The notes beneath the pieces are model-generated. The model was not told where the DNA came from and ran no database searches. It saw only the letters and a program-made list of their open reading frames with translations. From the NCBI GenBank assembly GCA_002366795.1, contig DFBX01000004.1:1-62313 (forward strand): a stretch of DNA of 62,313 nt, given 5' to 3'. Made by a program: the position numbers and the translations under genes. Source of the stretch: Rhodobacteraceae bacterium UBA3069. Lineage in GTDB: Bacteria; Pseudomonadota; Alphaproteobacteria; Rhodobacterales; Rhodobacteraceae. Shown one piece after another: positions 45,014 to 54,384 of the stretch (position 1 is its first letter; each line of letters starts with the position of its first letter).

Positions 45014-45208
45014 TCAACTATAAATTGAATCACTCGCCCTTTGCTCGCCAAGGTTCCGGTCTGTGCGCAGTCTGTGCCCGGTCTTATCCAGCCTCGGCAG
45101 GAACACCTTGAGCGAGGCGGGTGCGCGGCTGCTGACCAGCGCCAGGATATCAAGGGCAAAGGCGATACCTGTGGCGATGAAGAGTGCCGCTGCAGCAGAT
45201 AGCACCAA
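45014..45208 (-). CDS. Small membrane protein, possibly frameshifted at its start
   Basis: From GTG at 45208 this frame encodes 64 residues with one strong membrane segment (SAAAALFIATGIAFALDILALV) followed by a basic tail. Upstream the same frame continues without a start into EHKLPRASLL. An ATG at 45263 in the neighbouring frame reads LPRAIDLF and then stops exactly in a T6 run, so a one-base slip would join the two into a protein of about 83 residues. Function unknown. Confidence 0.35.
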   Translation of the reverse strand: MVLSAAAALFIATGIAFALDILALVSSRAPASLKVFLPRLDKTGHRLRTDRNLGEQRASDSIYS

Positions 45209-45345
45209 AAGGGATGCCCTTGGCAGCTTATGTTCAAAAAAGGTCGATTGCGCGCGGCAGCATTTCCCTATCCCGATTGTTTTGCTTATCTATTCCGAAA
45301 TTGGGGTAGGGCGCGCGCGTCAAAACATTGGGGGGGAAAGAGCAT

Positions 45346-45957
45346 ATGATGAAATTGGACCACATCGTGGTGACGTGCGACCGGCTGGAGGATGGCTGCG
45401 CCCATGTCGAGGAGGCGCTGGGCCTGCCCATGCAGCCGGGCGGCAAGCATGTGTTCTTTGGCACGCATAACGCGCTGCTGGGGCTGGCGGACGGGCTGTA
45501 CCTTGAGGTGATCGCGGTGGACCCGGACGCACCCGTGCCGGATTATGCGCGCTGGTTCGGGCTGGACGGTCGGCGCGCGGGCGCACGGCTGTCGCATTGG
45601 GTGTGCCGGAGCGATGACCTGGGCCCCGTGCTGGGGCGTGGGCCGGGCGGCTGGGGTTTGCCGATCACGCTGGAGCGCGGCGATTTGCGCTGGGCCATGG
45701 TGACGTCGGAAACCGGCGAGATGCCGTGGAGCGGCGGCTGGCCGGGCCTGCTGCAATGGTATTCGCAGCCTGCGGCAGAGCGTCTGGCCCCGTCCGGCTT
45801 GCGACTGGACGGGTTGGAGATCAGCCACCCGCAAGCGGGCATGTGGCGCGGCGATCTGGGCGCTTTGCTGAACGATGCGGGCGTGATGCTGCGCGAAGGG
45901 CCGCAGGGGATGCGTGCGGTGTTCAGCGGGCCGGACGGGGTGAAAGTGCTGACATGA
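45346..45957 (+). CDS. VOC-family glyoxalase-like protein
   Basis: This 203-residue protein (ATG at 45346 or 45349) has a glyoxalase-like fold. The opening MKLDHIVVTCDRLEDGCAHV and LGLADGLYLEVIAVDPD are typical of the glyoxalase_3 type. The C-terminal half (RLDGLEISHPQAGMW) seems to be the second beta-alpha-beta repeat. Substrate unknown; metal dependence not evident. The stop overlaps the GNAT start as ATGA, so the genes are translationally coupled. Confidence 0.83.
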   Translation: MMKLDHIVVTCDRLEDGCAHVEEALGLPMQPGGKHVFFGTHNALLGLADGLYLEVIAVDPDAPVPDYARWFGLDGRRAGARLSHWVCRSDDLGPVLGRGPGGWGLPITLERGDLRWAMVTSETGEMPWSGGWPGLLQWYSQPAAERLAPSGLRLDGLEISHPQAGMWRGDLGALLNDAGVMLREGPQGMRAVFSGPDGVKVLT

Positions 45958-46442
45958 TCCGCCCCGCGACCCCGCGCGACCTGTCGCAGATCGTCGATTT
46001 CTGGGCCCCGATGGTGCGGGACACCATGGTGACATTTTCCAGCGAGCCAAAGGATGTGGATGCCCTGCGCGCCATGATCGATGCCCGCCGCACGGCGGGG
46101 CGCGAATTCCTGGTGGCCGAGGCGGGTGGCCGGGTGGTCGGCTTCGCCACCTATGACCAGTTTCGCAGAGGCGACGGCTATGCCCACGCCATGGAGCATA
46201 CGATCATCCTGGCCGAGGCCGCGCGCGGCACCGGGCTGGGTCGCCGCCTGCTGGATGCGATCTGCGATCATGCGGCGGCGCGCGGTGCGCATGTGATGAT
46301 CGCGGGGGTCAGCGGGGGCAATCACGATGGCATCGCCTTTCATGCCAGATGCGGCTTTGCCGAGGTGGCCCGCGTGCCAGAGGTGGGCCGCAAGTTCGGG
46401 CAGTGGTGGGACCTGGTGCTGATGCAGCGGATATTGTCCTGA
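45954..46442 (+). CDS. GNAT-family N-acetyltransferase
   Basis: A 162-residue acetyltransferase of the phosphinothricin/methionine-sulfoximine acetyltransferase-like group: IRPATPRDLSQIVDFWAPMV at the start, then EHTIILAEAARGTGLGRRLL containing the acetyl-CoA P-loop (RGTGLG), and NHDGIAFHARCGFAEVA near the end. Likely detoxifies a small amine or sulfoximine; the substrate is unproven. Coupled to the VOC gene. Confidence 0.88.
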   Translation: MIRPATPRDLSQIVDFWAPMVRDTMVTFSSEPKDVDALRAMIDARRTAGREFLVAEAGGRVVGFATYDQFRRGDGYAHAMEHTIILAEAARGTGLGRRLLDAICDHAAARGAHVMIAGVSGGNHDGIAFHARCGFAEVARVPEVGRKFGQWWDLVLMQRILS

Positions 46443-46517
46443 GATTTTCACAATATTTCGCGCCGTTTGCGGCTTTGCCGCGCTGACAATCCGCGTCAAT
46501 CGCGATAGGGTGTCCGC

Positions 46518-47222
46518 ATGTCGATCTGGACCCGCATAACCGAGGCCCTTTCGGCCCTGCGCGCTGGCGAGGGGCTGAGCAGCGTCTTTGACCGCCTGCG
46601 CACGCCGCCCGAACGATCGGTCGGTTTCACCATTGCCGTGATCGCGCTGGGGGCCAAGATGGCCAAGGCCGACGGCCTGGTCACGCGCGACGAGGTGACG
46701 GCCTTTCGCGAGGTGTTCCTCATCGCCCCCGAGGACGAGGCCGGCGCGGCCCGCCTGTTCAACATGGCCCGCAAGGACGTGGCCGGGTTCGAGGATTATG
46801 CCGCCAAGATCCGCGCCATGTTCGGGGACGGCACCGGGCCCGGGGGCTGTTTGTGCGACCTGATGGAGGGGCTGTTCCACATCGCCCTTGCCGATGGCAA
46901 ATACCACCCCGCCGAAGATGCCTTCCTGTCCCGCGTGGCCGAGATACTGGGGCTGGGCGAGGCCGAGTTCCGCGCCCTGCGCGCGCGTTTCGTGCCCGAT
47001 GCCGTGCCCGACCCCTACGCGGTGCTGGGCGTGACGCCCGACACGCCGCTGGACCGGATTCGCGCCACATGGAAATCCATGGTGAAGGACACTCACCCCG
47101 ACGCGATGATCGCCCGCGGCCTGCCCGAAGAAGCGGTACAGATGGCCGAAAAGCGGATGGTGGACATCAACCGCGCCTGGGAGCAGATCAGCGCCGAGCG
47201 CGCGGCGGGCAATGCGGCATGA
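46518..47222 (+). CDS. TerB/DnaJ-domain protein (DjlA-like)
   Basis: This 234-residue protein has a TerB-like helical domain at about 35-155 (GAKMAKADGLVTRDEV; MEGLFHIALADGKYHPAED) and a C-terminal J domain at about 170-230 (DPYAVLGVTPDTPLDRIRAT, then the HPD tripeptide in VKDTHPDAM). It resembles DjlA without the N-terminal membrane helix; it is a likely DnaK co-chaperone in the cytoplasm. The stop lies 3 bp before a copy of the dispersed GAGTATTT motif. Confidence 0.9.
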   Translation: MSIWTRITEALSALRAGEGLSSVFDRLRTPPERSVGFTIAVIALGAKMAKADGLVTRDEVTAFREVFLIAPEDEAGAARLFNMARKDVAGFEDYAAKIRAMFGDGTGPGGCLCDLMEGLFHIALADGKYHPAEDAFLSRVAEILGLGEAEFRALRARFVPDAVPDPYAVLGVTPDTPLDRIRATWKSMVKDTHPDAMIARGLPEEAVQMAEKRMVDINRAWEQISAERAAGNAA

Positions 47223-47244
47223 GAGTATTTGCCGAACAATGAAG
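47223..47244 (+). repeat. Dispersed intergenic motif, copy e
   Basis: GAGTATTTGCCGAACAATGA followed by AG begins directly after the stop of the DnaJ-like gene. The ATG of the next gene (47239) lies within it. Confidence 0.5.
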
Positions 47245-48288
47245 GGGGCCGGGGTGCGCATCGCGACCTATAATGTCGAGTGGTTCAACAACCTGTTCGA
47301 CGATGCGGGCAACCTGCTGAACGATGGCGAATGGTCCGGCCGCTATGACGTGACCCGGCGCGAGCAGATCGAATCCCTTGGCATTGTCTTTACCGCGCTG
47401 GATGCCGACGCGATCATGGTGATCGAAGCGCCCGATCACAACGGCCGTCGCACCACTGTCACCGCGCTGGAAAAATTCGCCAAAGAGCTGGATTTGCGAG
47501 CGAAAAAGGCGGTTGTCGGGTTCGGCAATCACACCCAGCAGGAAATTGCCCTGCTGTATGATCCCTTCGTCTTCGACGCCGAACATGCGCCCCTGGGCGA
47601 GCAGACCGGCAAGAAGGGATCAAGCGATGCGCCGCGGTTCGATTCCGTTTTTCGCATTGATCTGGACATCGACGCGACCGAGGATCTGGTCAGCTTTTCC
47701 AAACCACCGCTGGAACTGGCGGTGCGGCATCTTTCATCGGAGTTCGAATTTTGCATGATCGGGGCGCATCTGAAATCCAAGGCACCGCACGGGGCGCATG
47801 GGCATGACGAGGTGATGCGTCTGGCGATTTCCAACCGGCGCAAGCAGTTGGCGCAGGCGATCTGGCTGCGCCAGCGCGTTGCGCAACATCTGGCCGAGGG
47901 CACCCCGCTGATGCTGCTTGGCGATCTGAACGATGGTCCGGGGCTGGACGAATACGAACATCTGTTCGGGCGCTCCTCGGTCGAGATCGTGATGGGCGCG
48001 GGCGAGGAATTGAAACTGTTCGATCCCCATGCGGCGGTGGCACTGCACCGGCGACCCGGCGTGGCGGTCCCCAGCACCGCGCGGTTCTATATCGCGCATG
48101 AAAAGCGGTTTTTGCAGGCGCTGCTGGATTACATCATGGTCTCGCCCGACCTGGCCGCGCTTGCGCCGGTCTGGCGTATCTGGCACCCGACCGACGATCC
48201 GCGCTGTTTCGCGGTGCCCGAATTGCGCGATGCGCTGATTTTCGCCTCTGACCACTTTCCTGTGTCGCTGGATATCGCGCTGTCTTAA
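47239..48288 (+). CDS. Endonuclease/exonuclease/phosphatase-family protein
   Basis: About 349 residues. The EEP fold is shown by RIATYNVEWFNNLF at the start (Asn/Glu metal site), DADAIMVIEAPDH, CMIGAHLKSKAPHG, LLGDLNDGPGLDEYE and FASDHFPVSLDI (catalytic Asp-His). The start is ATG 47239 or GTG 47254; the first falls within the dispersed motif. No signal peptide. It may be a phosphodiesterase or nuclease of unknown substrate. Confidence 0.87.
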   Translation: MKGAGVRIATYNVEWFNNLFDDAGNLLNDGEWSGRYDVTRREQIESLGIVFTALDADAIMVIEAPDHNGRRTTVTALEKFAKELDLRAKKAVVGFGNHTQQEIALLYDPFVFDAEHAPLGEQTGKKGSSDAPRFDSVFRIDLDIDATEDLVSFSKPPLELAVRHLSSEFEFCMIGAHLKSKAPHGAHGHDEVMRLAISNRRKQLAQAIWLRQRVAQHLAEGTPLMLLGDLNDGPGLDEYEHLFGRSSVEIVMGAGEELKLFDPHAAVALHRRPGVAVPSTARFYIAHEKRFLQALLDYIMVSPDLAALAPVWRIWHPTDDPRCFAVPELRDALIFASDHFPVSLDIALS

Positions 48289-48319
48289 ATTCCAGCGCGT
48301 TATGGTTTATATTGGGGGT

Positions 48320-48691
48320 ATGAAACGCTTTGCCCCCCTTGCCCTGATCGCCCTATTGGCCCTGCCCGTGCAGGCCGAAGAAACCCCCAAGCCCGATGCG
48401 CAGAAGGGGCTGAGCCTAATGGAAGAGGGCGCGAGAATGCTGTTGCGCGGCCTGATGAGTGAGATGGAACCGGCGATGGAAGACCTGAAGGGTCTGGCCG
48501 AGGACATGCAGCCCGCCCTGCGCCAATTCGTGGATGAAATGGGCCCGGCCATGACCGACCTGTTGGGCAAGATCGACGATGTCACTGCCTATCACCCGCC
48601 GGAAATGCTGCCCAATGGTGATATCATCATGCGCCGCAAGGTGCCACTGCTGCCCGATGCCCCGCAAGAGGGTAACGAGATCGAGTTGTAA
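48320..48691 (+). CDS. Secreted small hypothetical protein
   Basis: About 123 residues from ATG 48320 (MKRFAPLALIALLALPVQA, a clear signal peptide). The mature part is an acidic, Met-rich amphipathic helix region (MEEGARMLLRGLMSEMEPAM), then PEMLPNGDIIMRRK. Homologues in Rhodobacteraceae are often labelled 'AAA+ ATPase', but no P-loop is present here. Function unknown. Confidence 0.75.
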   Translation: MKRFAPLALIALLALPVQAEETPKPDAQKGLSLMEEGARMLLRGLMSEMEPAMEDLKGLAEDMQPALRQFVDEMGPAMTDLLGKIDDVTAYHPPEMLPNGDIIMRRKVPLLPDAPQEGNEIEL

Positions 48692-48891
48692 CTGTAATCG
48701 TGGATCGGTGAAGAATTCCCTCACAGATTGTGCAGCGATTTCGATGGGTTGAATTGTGCCATCGTGGCATGGGGGGCAAATGTTGCATTTGAACGACATC
48801 ATTTTGCCGTTAAGGTGTTAATCATAAAATCCATGTCGCATTTCGCTCCTTGGTAATTAGCGTCCTGTTAATTATTTTGGAGCGAATTCAT

Positions 48892-50751
48892 ATGGCCGTC
48901 ATCAAATACGAAGGCACCACATTTCAGGACACCACAACGGCCGTGATATTGAGTCAGGCGGATACGTATTTCTTTGCCGGGGACAGCATCACGTCGAGCC
49001 TGTTGGCCACGCCGGTCGAATGGCAGGCGGTACTGGGCAGCCGTTTGCGGATCGATGGCGCAATCTCGGGCGTGGATTCGGCCGTGGAAGTGGACACCGC
49101 CATTTTGTTGCCGCCGACCTCGCCGCAGTTATCAGACGCGGCGCCGGTGCCGGTTGTATCCTATAGCATGCTGATCGGCAGCACCGGTAATCTTTCTGCT
49201 TCGAACGGGGTAAACTCCGGCGTGTTGGACGTGGGCACGCTTGGCTTCGAGCTGTTGAACAACGGAAGCATCTCGGGCAGTGGTACGGGGATTTACCTGC
49301 GGGATACGCTGGATACATTCAACATAACAAATTCCGCAAGCGGCACGATCTCTTCCTCTGGCAGCAGGGCGATCTACATCGCGTACCAGCCATACGCCCC
49401 GGTCGGGCCGCGCGAGATCACCAACCATGGCACGATCAGTGGGGCCGAGGGCATCGTAAACGCCTCGCCTGGTTCGCTGGAGGTGCAAAATTTCGGCACA
49501 ATCACAGCCACGAACGGCTATGTAATAAGCACCACCACGCAAAGCGACATTGAGCTCCTGAACCGCGGCATGATCGACGGCGAAGTGCTTGGCGGCGGCA
49601 TTTACAGAATTGACAGAGTGGTGAACTACGGCTTCATCAATGCCCAGTTGGACCTTGGTGAAGGGTCGGACGTGGTGATCAATCATAACGTGATGAGCGC
49701 TGTCCGCTTCGGCTCTGGCAACTGGACACTGATCAATTCGGGGAACATCTTGGGCGATGTTTCGGCGGATTCGGCGTTGTCGGGCGCATATACCGGCGCG
49801 GCAACCATCGTGAATTCAAACTTTATCAGCGGGTCCGTGGATTTCGGCACCTCCACCGGCATGAGCGCCGTCTACCTGGGGGCGGGCGGGATGATCGCCG
49901 GCGGTGTTCTGAGTGGCACCGAAAGGGACGATCTGTTTGTAATCCAGCAGAACGGGCTTTTCGTGAACGGTCGTCTGGGCAATGACCGCGTGGTGCTTTT
50001 ATCAGATTTCACCAGCGGCTCGCTTCAGGGTATCGAAACTGTTGTCCTGCGCGAGGGCAGCGCGGCCAACGCCGTTGTCCTGAATGTGTTCGATGACGTG
50101 ACGGTGCAGGGGAACAGTGGCAATAACATGATCGCGCAGTTCAGCATTGGTGCGCTGTCTGCCTTTGGCGGGACGGGCAACGATACGCTGACCGGCGGCA
50201 TCAACAACGATGTCTTGCTGGGCGGCAGCGGCACCGACAGCCTGACTGGCGGGCAGGGCAATGACACGCTGATCGCGGGCGACGGTTTCGGCGACGTGCT
50301 GTTTGGCGGAGAGGGCGATGACGTTCTGATCGGCAACGGCAGCGGCCCGAATAGACTGGATGGTGGCACGGAAAACGATTACATCGCGGCAGGATCGAGC
50401 GGCGACTCTATTTACGGCGCGGGGGGGCAGGACACGCTGGTCGGCGGCGTGGGGGGCGATTTCTTCTATTTCGACACCGATATGCTGGATGGGTCGCGTG
50501 ACCGCATCGTGAATTACGACCTGCTTTTCGATTTTATCCTTATCAGCGGCACACTGATCGACGGGTCGAATGCGCCAACCAATATCGGCACGGCGGGTTT
50601 CAGCGGCACTGGTTAGGAATACCGCTATTTCGTGTCGGGTGCGGGCAATGTGATCTATCAGCTGGACGTGGACGGTGACGGGGCCAGCGACATGGAATTC
50701 GCCCTCATCGGGCACACGCCGGGCGCCTCGGTGAACTTCATGTTCATCTGA
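48892..50751 (+). pseudogene. Beta-solenoid/RTX secreted protein interrupted by an in-frame TAG
   Basis: ATG 48892 follows TTTTGGAGCG. The N-terminal 400 residues are built of repeats with N.G.I.G spacing (ITNHGTISGAEGIVNASPG, TLINSGNILGDVS), as in beta-helix adhesins. About residues 425-545 are RTX nonapeptides (GGTGNDTLTGG, GGQGNDTLIAG, GGEGDDVLIGN) that bind Ca2+. TAG at 50614 (codon 575) stops it, yet the same frame continues EYRYFVSGAGNVIYQLDVDG to a normal end at 50751, the usual C-terminal secretion-signal region. No signal peptide; type I secretion expected. Loss of the last 45 residues would probably prevent export unless the TAG is suppressed. Confidence 0.82.
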
Positions 50752-50811
50752 GCCGGGCACTTGGGGCAGGGCGGCGTTTCCGGTGACCGCCGCCCTGCTG
50801 TTCTGCCATGT

Positions 50812-52543
50812 TTACAAGGCCAGGTCGGCAACGTCGAAACTTGACACCCCTGACAGGATGATCCGCGCGTCCACCGTGCCGTCGCCGTCCAGATCGATCT
50901 GGAAACGGGTGTTTTCGGGATATTCGGCCAGGCGGATTTCGGCATTGCCGGTTGCGGTGAACCGTGCGGCGTCCAGATAGGTCGCGCCCGCGGCGGTCAG
51001 GGCGCCCAGGTCGATCATGTCCGCGCCCGCGGTGAGATCCAGCACCACGTCACGTTCTCCGGCTGCCATCGCGGCGAAGGTAAAGTGATCGGCACCGGCA
51101 CCGCCAAGCAGCCGATCGTCGCCCGCGTCGCCGGCCAGGGTGTCATCCCCCGCGCCGCCCGAAAGCAGGTCGTCGCCGCCCAGCCCGGACAGCGCATTCG
51201 CACCGTGATTGCCGAACAGGCGGTCGCCCGTGTCACTGCCGGTCAGGATCAGGTCGACCGTGCCGCGCAATTGCACCTGCTCGACGTTCTGCACCGCCAC
51301 GTCGGCCCATGCGAACACGCGGTCAAACCCCGTGCCGCCGTCGATCTGCACCCCGTCTTGATCGACGTGGAATGCGTCATCGCCGCCATTGCCGTTCAGC
51401 GACCCTGATGTGCCGCCGATGCCGCGATAGGAGCCATCGCCCATCCCGAATGTGACCTGCCCGACGGTGCCGGTGTTATGGATGGTGAGCGATTGCAGGG
51501 CGGGGTCCGCGCCACCGCTGGGGGCATCGGTGATATCCCCGATCTGGCCCGAATTGATGATGGTATTGTCACCTGTTGCGCTGCGCACTTCGCCAGCGAC
51601 CGTTCCGGAATTGCGCAACAGGCTGTTGTCATAAAGGCTGATATCGGTTGTCGTGCCTTTATTCATCACGGTGCTTCTGCTTGCCCCAATCAGATCGTTC
51701 ACTTGACCCTGATTTATGAAATCGGTGTCCGTGATAAGTGATCGCCCCTCAATGACGCCTGTGGTGGTGGTTTCGATACGCGCACTGGTTTGTCCGGAGT
51801 TGTTATAAACGCCTGTCCAGCAGTCGCCGGTGATGGTTCCCGTATTTCGAAGATAAATCGAGGGATCGCCCGAACTGGCGAAGAATATCTGCACTGCTTC
51901 GGTTTGCCCATGATTGATTGCGCTGACTTGATTGCCAATCGAACAGATTCCGGTGCTGAGCTGTTCTGATTGAATTGAGCCATAGTTAATGATGCATACG
52001 TTGCTGCCAAACGCCATTATTCCGAACAGGGATTCATATGTGATCGATCCGTGGTTTATGACCTCGATCTGCGTATTTTCAGATTGGGACCCGTCTGGGG
52101 CATTGGAGTAGATTTCAACCGCGCCGAAAACTGAGCCTGTATTAATAAAACGCGCGCTGCCGTTGTCGGTCAAACGAGCATCTAACGCGTTAATGCTTTC
52201 GATGTATCCCGCATTGGTCAGTTCAGGATCGTTTCCATCTGTCTGGAATACAGGGGGTGAGCGTGTAGGTGCTATCAATCCGCCCGGTATCGCGCAGGAC
52301 AATTCGGGCCGTGCCTGTTCCGTCAGTTTGATCCGTGTCGATAAGCGAAACGACGGGGGCCAGTTCTTCGGCGTAGAAACTGCCTCCAAGCGCTACATCT
52401 ACGTCACCGCCGTGTTCCGCCCAAAAGGAAATAACCGCGGGTTCTTTGGGTTGCACCGGTTCGGTGAACAAGTAGGGTTCATCTGCGTTCAGTTCTAATG
52501 ACAAGTAGTCATATTCTGAAAAATGGGTGTGCGTGCGCGCCAT
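50812..52543 (-). pseudogene. Second beta-solenoid/RTX protein, frameshifted near its start
   Basis: ATG 52543 (MARTHTHFSEYDYLSLELNA) reads through 95 residues to YTLTP, then runs out of frame. The other frame starts sensibly at PVFQTDGNDPELTNAGYIES and continues to 50812. One extra G in the plus-strand run 52253-52257 explains the shift; the total length (1732 bp) fits. N.G.I.G solenoid repeats (INYGSIQSEQ, LRNTGTITGDC, IINSGQIGDI) are followed by RTX motifs (GLGGDDLLSGGAGDDTLAGD) and a secretion end (FQIDLDGDGTVDARIILSGV). It is a paralogue of the gene at 48892, converging on it 60 bp away. Confidence 0.82.
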
Positions 52544-52671
52544 TCTACGGCCCTTCCGGAAACCAAATACGCTTTCCTCCGCATCATAATCGGTATTAGG
52601 GCTATATTAAGGAGGATCAGGAATTGATTGCGAAAACCGGCAATCGGGGCGCAATGAAAGCCGCGCAGAAT

Positions 52672-54219
52672 TCAGTGGCGCAGGTGGATCACGCGCGTTT
52701 CAGCCCCGAGTGACGAAGCGAGAGAGCGGAAACGCGCTTCGGCCACCTCTCCGAACAGGGGGATACCTGCAGGGGACAGGCGCAATTCAAGCTGCTTTTT
52801 CTTGGGGAACCAGCGGATTTCGCCCATAGGGACGCCCTTTTCCGGCCAGAGCATCGCGCCGAAACGCAGGGCTTTGCCCAATACTTCGGCCAGGTGGATG
52901 TCGCGGTCGGTCAGAAGGGTATAGAGATCCTGAAACCGCGTGCCATCGCGCGAATTGGAATAGCGGTGCAACAGGGCCAGCCCCATGAATACACGTTCGG
53001 AATGTTTCAGCCCGCCCAAATTGGCACGGGTGGCATTGTCGAAACAGGTTTCGGCGCGGTAATCGGGATGGGCACGCCATGACACGTCGTGCAGCAGGCA
53101 GGCGGCCTTGACCAGCCGCAGCCGGTCCTGCGGTAAGGATTTGAACAGCGGCAGCACGAAATCGAACAGGTGGCGGCCAAACCCGGGAATGCGGGCGTCT
53201 TTTGCCTCGGCGAAATAGCTTGCCTCGATCAGCGGATCGCGGTCGCGCAGGTTTTGCGGCATCTGCTCATACAGCATCCCCTCGCGGATCCCATAGGAGG
53301 ACACGGCGATGTCATGCGGTTTGAAAGTCTTGATGACCTGTTTCAGCACGTCCATCGCGTAGGGCACCAGTGCCATCCGGGTCGAGGAGACACCGCAACG
53401 GGCGCGCAATTCGTCGGGATCGTTGGCGCGGATATAGTCGATGGTGGCGCTGATGCCCTTGGCGGTCATGCGGTATTCATGCAGCACATGCAGCGGATAA
53501 CCGCGCCGTTCCATGTCGATCCGGGCGATGGCGCGCCACGATCCGCCCACCAGAAACAGGCGGTTGTTTTGCGGGCCCATGCGGTCGGCCAGCCCTTCGA
53601 CCACCTCTTTGATATGGGCCTTGCGCCCCTTGCGCCCGCCCTTGATGTCGCGCAGTTTCAGCGGCCCGAGGGCCGAGGTGACGCGCTTGCCGACCTCGCC
53701 GCCATTGATTTCGGCCAGTTCCATGGACGATCCGCCAATGTCGCAGACCAACCCGTAAGAGCCGGGCCAGCCAAGCAGCACGCCCTGCGCCGAAAGCCGC
53801 GCCTCTTCCTCGCCGTCGATCACATGGATGGGGATGCCGGTTGCGCGCAGCACGTCGCTGCGGAATGCCTCGCCATCGGATGCCTCGCGCATGGCGGCGG
53901 TGGCCACGGCGGTCAGCGGGGAAATCCCCATGCCGTCGGCAAGCGCCTTGAACCGGATCATCGCCGCCAGCGCGCGTTCGCGCCCCTCGGGGTTCAGGTG
54001 GCCGGTCTGGCCCAGGCCCGCGCCCAGCCCGCACATGATTTTTTCGTTGTAGAAATAGGCGGGGCTGCGCGCCGCGCCGTCGAACACCACCAGCCGGACA
54101 GAGTTGGAGCCGACATCCACCACGCCCACCCGTGCCAGGGCGCGTGACGACGCATCGTTGAAAAGCGGGCGGCCGAACAGGCCCCATTGCTGGCTGGCCG
54201 GTTGCTGCGTGTCGGTCAT
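52672..54219 (-). CDS. ppx: Exopolyphosphatase (Ppx/GppA family)
   Basis: This 515-residue enzyme removes terminal phosphates from polyphosphate (or pppGpp). The ASKHA phosphate-binding loops are VGVVDVGSNSVRLVVFDGAA and CDIGGSSMELAEI. The C-terminal half has the HD-like helical domain (KAACLLHDVSWRAHPDYRAE). Length and layout match alphaproteobacterial Ppx. It follows ppk on the minus strand with a gap of 165 bp. Confidence 0.94.
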   Translation of the reverse strand: MTDTQQPASQQWGLFGRPLFNDASSRALARVGVVDVGSNSVRLVVFDGAARSPAYFYNEKIMCGLGAGLGQTGHLNPEGRERALAAMIRFKALADGMGISPLTAVATAAMREASDGEAFRSDVLRATGIPIHVIDGEEEARLSAQGVLLGWPGSYGLVCDIGGSSMELAEINGGEVGKRVTSALGPLKLRDIKGGRKGRKAHIKEVVEGLADRMGPQNNRLFLVGGSWRAIARIDMERRGYPLHVLHEYRMTAKGISATIDYIRANDPDELRARCGVSSTRMALVPYAMDVLKQVIKTFKPHDIAVSSYGIREGMLYEQMPQNLRDRDPLIEASYFAEAKDARIPGFGRHLFDFVLPLFKSLPQDRLRLVKAACLLHDVSWRAHPDYRAETCFDNATRANLGGLKHSERVFMGLALLHRYSNSRDGTRFQDLYTLLTDRDIHLAEVLGKALRFGAMLWPEKGVPMGEIRWFPKKKQLELRLSPAGIPLFGEVAEARFRSLASSLGAETRVIHLRH

Positions 54220-54334
54220 AAGGCTCTATCGCTTTGCATTCGTTGCGCCCATCTTTGCGATAGGCAAGGCGCAGGAGCAAGGCTTAACCGCCGCTGCCGC
54301 CCGTGCCTGACCCAGCGGCAGCATCGCGCGCGCG

Positions 54335-54358
54335 CTTTCACTGTTCTGCAAGTATTCC
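54335..54358 (-). repeat. Dispersed intergenic motif, copy f (minus orientation)
   Basis: On the minus strand this reads GGAATACTTGCAGAACAGTG followed by AAAG, 26 bp after the ppk stop and in the same orientation as ppk. Confidence 0.5.
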
Positions 54359-54384
54359 ACGCCAGAGGCATCCGTCCGCGCCGG

